From Streptomyces avicenniae (GTDB lineage Bacteria > Actinomycetota > Actinomycetes > Streptomycetales > Streptomycetaceae), in assembly GCF_000719135.1 (NCBI RefSeq), contig NZ_JOEK01000016.1, positions 77,241 to 141,240 of the forward strand: 64,000 nt of DNA. Direction: 5' to 3'. Below are positions 62,092 through 64,000 of this stretch, piece after piece. A model generated the notes under the pieces. That model had not been told where the DNA came from. It saw nothing but the letters and a program-made list of their open reading frames with translations, and did not search any database. The translations under genes were made by a program, and so were the position numbers. Every line of letters starts with the position of its first letter. Position 1 is the stretch's first letter.

Positions 62092-63777
62092 TTGAGTCAT
62101 CCGCATCCAGAACTCGGCCGCCCGCCGAGGCTCCCTGAGGGTGGCCTACGCGTTACCCCGCTCGGCGGTCTCGGCGAGATCGGCCGCAACATGACCGTCT
62201 TCGAATACGGCGGCAGACTGCTCATCGTGGACTGCGGCGTCCTGTTCCCGGAGGAGGAGCAGCCCGGCATCGACCTGATCCTGCCGGACTTCAGCTCCCT
62301 CACGTCGCGGCTCGGCGACATCGACGGCATCGTGCTCACCCATGGGCACGAGGACCACATCGGCGGCGTCCCGTTCCTGCTGCGGCAGAAGCCGGACATC
62401 CCGCTCATCGGGTCACGGCTGACGCTCGCCCTCATCGAGGCCAAGCTCCAGGAGCACCGCATCCGCCCCTTCACCCTGGAGGTGAAGGAAGGACACCGGG
62501 AACGCATCGGCCCCTTCGACTGCGAGTTCGTCGCGGTCAACCACTCCATCCCCGACGCCCTGGCCGTCGCCATCCGCACCCCCGCGGGCATGGTCGTGCA
62601 CACCGGCGACTTCAAGATGGACCAGCTGCCCCTCGACGGCCGCCTCACCGACCTGCGGGCCTTCGCCCGGCTCGGCGAGGAGGGCATCGACCTGCTGCTC
62701 GCCGACTCCACGAACGCGGAGGTGCCCGGTTTCGTCGCCCCCGAGCGTGACATCTCCGGGGTGCTGCGCCAGGTCTTCTCGCGGGCCGACAAGCGGATCA
62801 TCGTGGCGAGCTTCGCCAGCCATGTGCACCGCATCCAGCAGATCGTGGACGCGGCGTACGAGCACGGGCGCCGCATCGCGTTCGTCGGCCGCTCGATGGT
62901 CCGCAACATGGGCATCGCCCGCGACCTCGGCTACCTGCGGGTGCCGCCCGGTCTCGTGGTGGACGTGAAGACCCTCGACGACCTCCCCGACAGCCAGATC
63001 GTGCTCGTCTGCACGGGGTCCCAGGGCGAGCCGATGGCGGCCCTGTCCCGGATGGCCAACCGCGACCACCAGATCCGCATCGTCGAGGGCGACACGGTCA
63101 TCCTCGCCTCGTCGCTGATCCCGGGGAACGAGAACGCCGTCTACCGCGTCATCAACGGGCTGACCCGCTGGGGCGCCAACGTGGTCCACAAGGGCAACGC
63201 GAAGGTCCACGTCTCGGGCCACGCCTCGGCAGGCGAACTGCTGTACTTCTACAACATCTGCAAGCCGAAGAACCTGATGCCCGTCCACGGCGAGTGGCGC
63301 CATCTGCGCGCCAACGCGGAGCTCGGCGCCCTCACCGGCGTTCCCGCCGAGCGCATCGTCATCGCCGAGGACGGCGTGGTCGTCGATCTGAAGGACGGCA
63401 AGGCGAAGATCGTGGGCAAGGTCCAGGCGGGCTACGTCTACGTGGACGGCCTGTCCGTCGGCGACATCACGGAGTCGAGCCTGAAGGACCGTCGCATCCT
63501 GGGCGACGAGGGCTTCATCTCCGTCGTCGTGGTGGTGGACAGCAGCACGGGCAAGGTCGTCAGCGGCCCGAGCATCCACAGCCGTGGATCGGGCATCGAG
63601 GACTCCGACTTCGCGGCCGTCATCCCGAAGATCGAGGAGGCGCTGTCCCGTTCGGCGCAGGACGGCGTCGTCGAGTCGCACCAACTCCAGCAGCTGGTGC
63701 GGCGGACGGTCGGCAAGTGGGTGTCCGACACGTACCGCAGACGCCCGATGATCATGCCGGTCGTCGTGGACGTCTGA
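62092..63777 (+). CDS. rnj: Ribonuclease J
   Basis: 561 residues from a TTG behind AGGAGAG. It is a metallo-beta-lactamase/beta-CASP nuclease with 5'-3' exo- and endonuclease activity on RNA. VTPLGGLGEIGRNMTVFEYG opens the fold. The zinc motif is VLTHGHEDHIGGVPFLL, followed by VNHSIPDALAVAI and HTGDFKMD. The beta-CASP insert has FASHVHRIQQIVDAA, and HVSGHASAGELLYFY plus LMPVHGEWRHLRANA complete the active site. The C-terminal ~120 residues form the usual RNase J tail domain. In Streptomyces it acts with PNPase and RNase E-type enzymes; pnp lies 6 kb upstream. Confidence 0.96.
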   Translation: MSHPHPELGRPPRLPEGGLRVTPLGGLGEIGRNMTVFEYGGRLLIVDCGVLFPEEEQPGIDLILPDFSSLTSRLGDIDGIVLTHGHEDHIGGVPFLLRQKPDIPLIGSRLTLALIEAKLQEHRIRPFTLEVKEGHRERIGPFDCEFVAVNHSIPDALAVAIRTPAGMVVHTGDFKMDQLPLDGRLTDLRAFARLGEEGIDLLLADSTNAEVPGFVAPERDISGVLRQVFSRADKRIIVASFASHVHRIQQIVDAAYEHGRRIAFVGRSMVRNMGIARDLGYLRVPPGLVVDVKTLDDLPDSQIVLVCTGSQGEPMAALSRMANRDHQIRIVEGDTVILASSLIPGNENAVYRVINGLTRWGANVVHKGNAKVHVSGHASAGELLYFYNICKPKNLMPVHGEWRHLRANAELGALTGVPAERIVIAEDGVVVDLKDGKAKIVGKVQAGYVYVDGLSVGDITESSLKDRRILGDEGFISVVVVVDSSTGKVVSGPSIHSRGSGIEDSDFAAVIPKIEEALSRSAQDGVVESHQLQQLVRRTVGKWVSDTYRRRPMIMPVVVDV

Positions 63778-63792
63778 CCCTCAGCACCCGTC

Positions 63793-63822
63793 GGGGCGCC
63801 AGGATTTGCATCCTGGCGCCCC
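63793..63822 (+). terminator. Terminator after rnj
   Basis: A perfect 13-bp stem (63793-63805 with 63810-63822) and TTGC loop, 15 bases after the stop. It isolates the rRNA leader that follows. Confidence 0.8.
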
Positions 63823-64000
63823 GCTCCAGTACGTTTACGTCATCGCCGCAGGGGGAAGCCGAACAGGCCAACTGCCAAGGCTCCCGCGGCAGGCGAGCAA
63901 GACCGAAGGGAAGCGCCCGGAGAGGCCCGAGAGGGTTTTGAAGGAAGCGTCCGTTCCTTGAGAACTCAACAGCGTGCCAAAAGTCAATGCCAATGTTTTG
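63823..64000 (+). promoter_or_regulatory. Leader region of a 16S rRNA operon, truncated by the window end
   Basis: The closing bases contain CTTGAGAACTCAACAGCGTG (63958-63977), the antitermination/processing leader element I recognise from Streptomyces rrn operons upstream of 16S rRNA. It is preceded by a small hairpin AAGGAA/TTCCTT (63941-63946 with 63954-63959). The 16S gene itself would begin roughly 200 bases beyond the window. No clear -35/-10 pair is visible in 63823-63940, although one is expected at or before this point. Confidence 0.7.

Noticed and set aside
63823..63960. tRNA gene near the window end
   Set aside because: No cloverleaf with T-arm GGTTCGA and matching acceptor stem is visible; the rRNA leader explains the structure better.

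Overview
The window is a chromosomal core segment of a very GC-rich actinomycete, almost certainly Streptomyces or a close streptomycete. The evidence is the strong G/C bias at third codon positions, frequent GTG and TTG starts, -10 boxes of the TAGGNT type, and a gene order that (from memory) follows the S. coelicolor chromosome from about SCO5661 to SCO5746. I see no insertion sequence, prophage, CRISPR array or tRNA gene. No gap without a gene exceeds about 310 bases.

Layout. (1) 1-5777: a glycerophosphodiesterase coupled to an adenosine-deaminase-family enzyme that is probably the aminodeoxyfutalosine deaminase of menaquinone synthesis, two poorly known proteins, GABA aminotransferase, and a PdxH-type oxidase. 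(2) 5843-16504: an orphan sugar-type ABC ATPase, a VirD4/TraG-like membrane ATPase, a PucR regulator, a secreted zinc carboxypeptidase, an aldehyde dehydrogenase and a long acyl-CoA dehydrogenase. (3) 16600-24074: dxr, a site-2 protease and ispG (non-mevalonate isoprenoid pathway), two GNAT proteins, and a minus-strand trio of Tat lipoprotein, ferritin-like protein and a kinase homologue that has lost its metal-binding residues. proS, which I remember between these genes in S. coelicolor, is not here. (4) 24093-34421: the translation block rimP-nusA-ylxR-infB-DUF503-rbfA-truB, an unusual protease/NTPase-like fusion, and ribF.

(5) 34461-53462 is a complete Streptomyces-type ESX (type VII) secretion locus: a MinD/ParA-like ATPase, an EccE-associated protein, EccE, EccB, mycosin 1, a methyltransferase, a BldB/DUF397 regulator, a small membrane protein, two ESX-associated proteins (one EspB/PPE-like), mycosin 2, EsxB, EsxA, EccC and EccD. 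Core membrane proteins sit at both ends and the likely substrates with the second mycosin sit in the middle. (6) 53645-63777: rpsO, pnp, an M16 peptidase, dapB, three small membrane proteins, thyX, dapA and RNase J. (7) The last ~180 bases, after a strong terminator, look like the leader of a 16S rRNA operon that begins just outside the window.

The most notable items are: the trypsin-like/degenerate NTPase fusion at 31285 with its Shine-Dalgarno sequence buried in a predicted hairpin; three overlapping micro-ORFs just before infB; the EspB-like/mycosin 2 pair; the pseudokinase at 21999; and a perfect 17-bp hairpin inside the annotated 5' end of the M16 peptidase gene.
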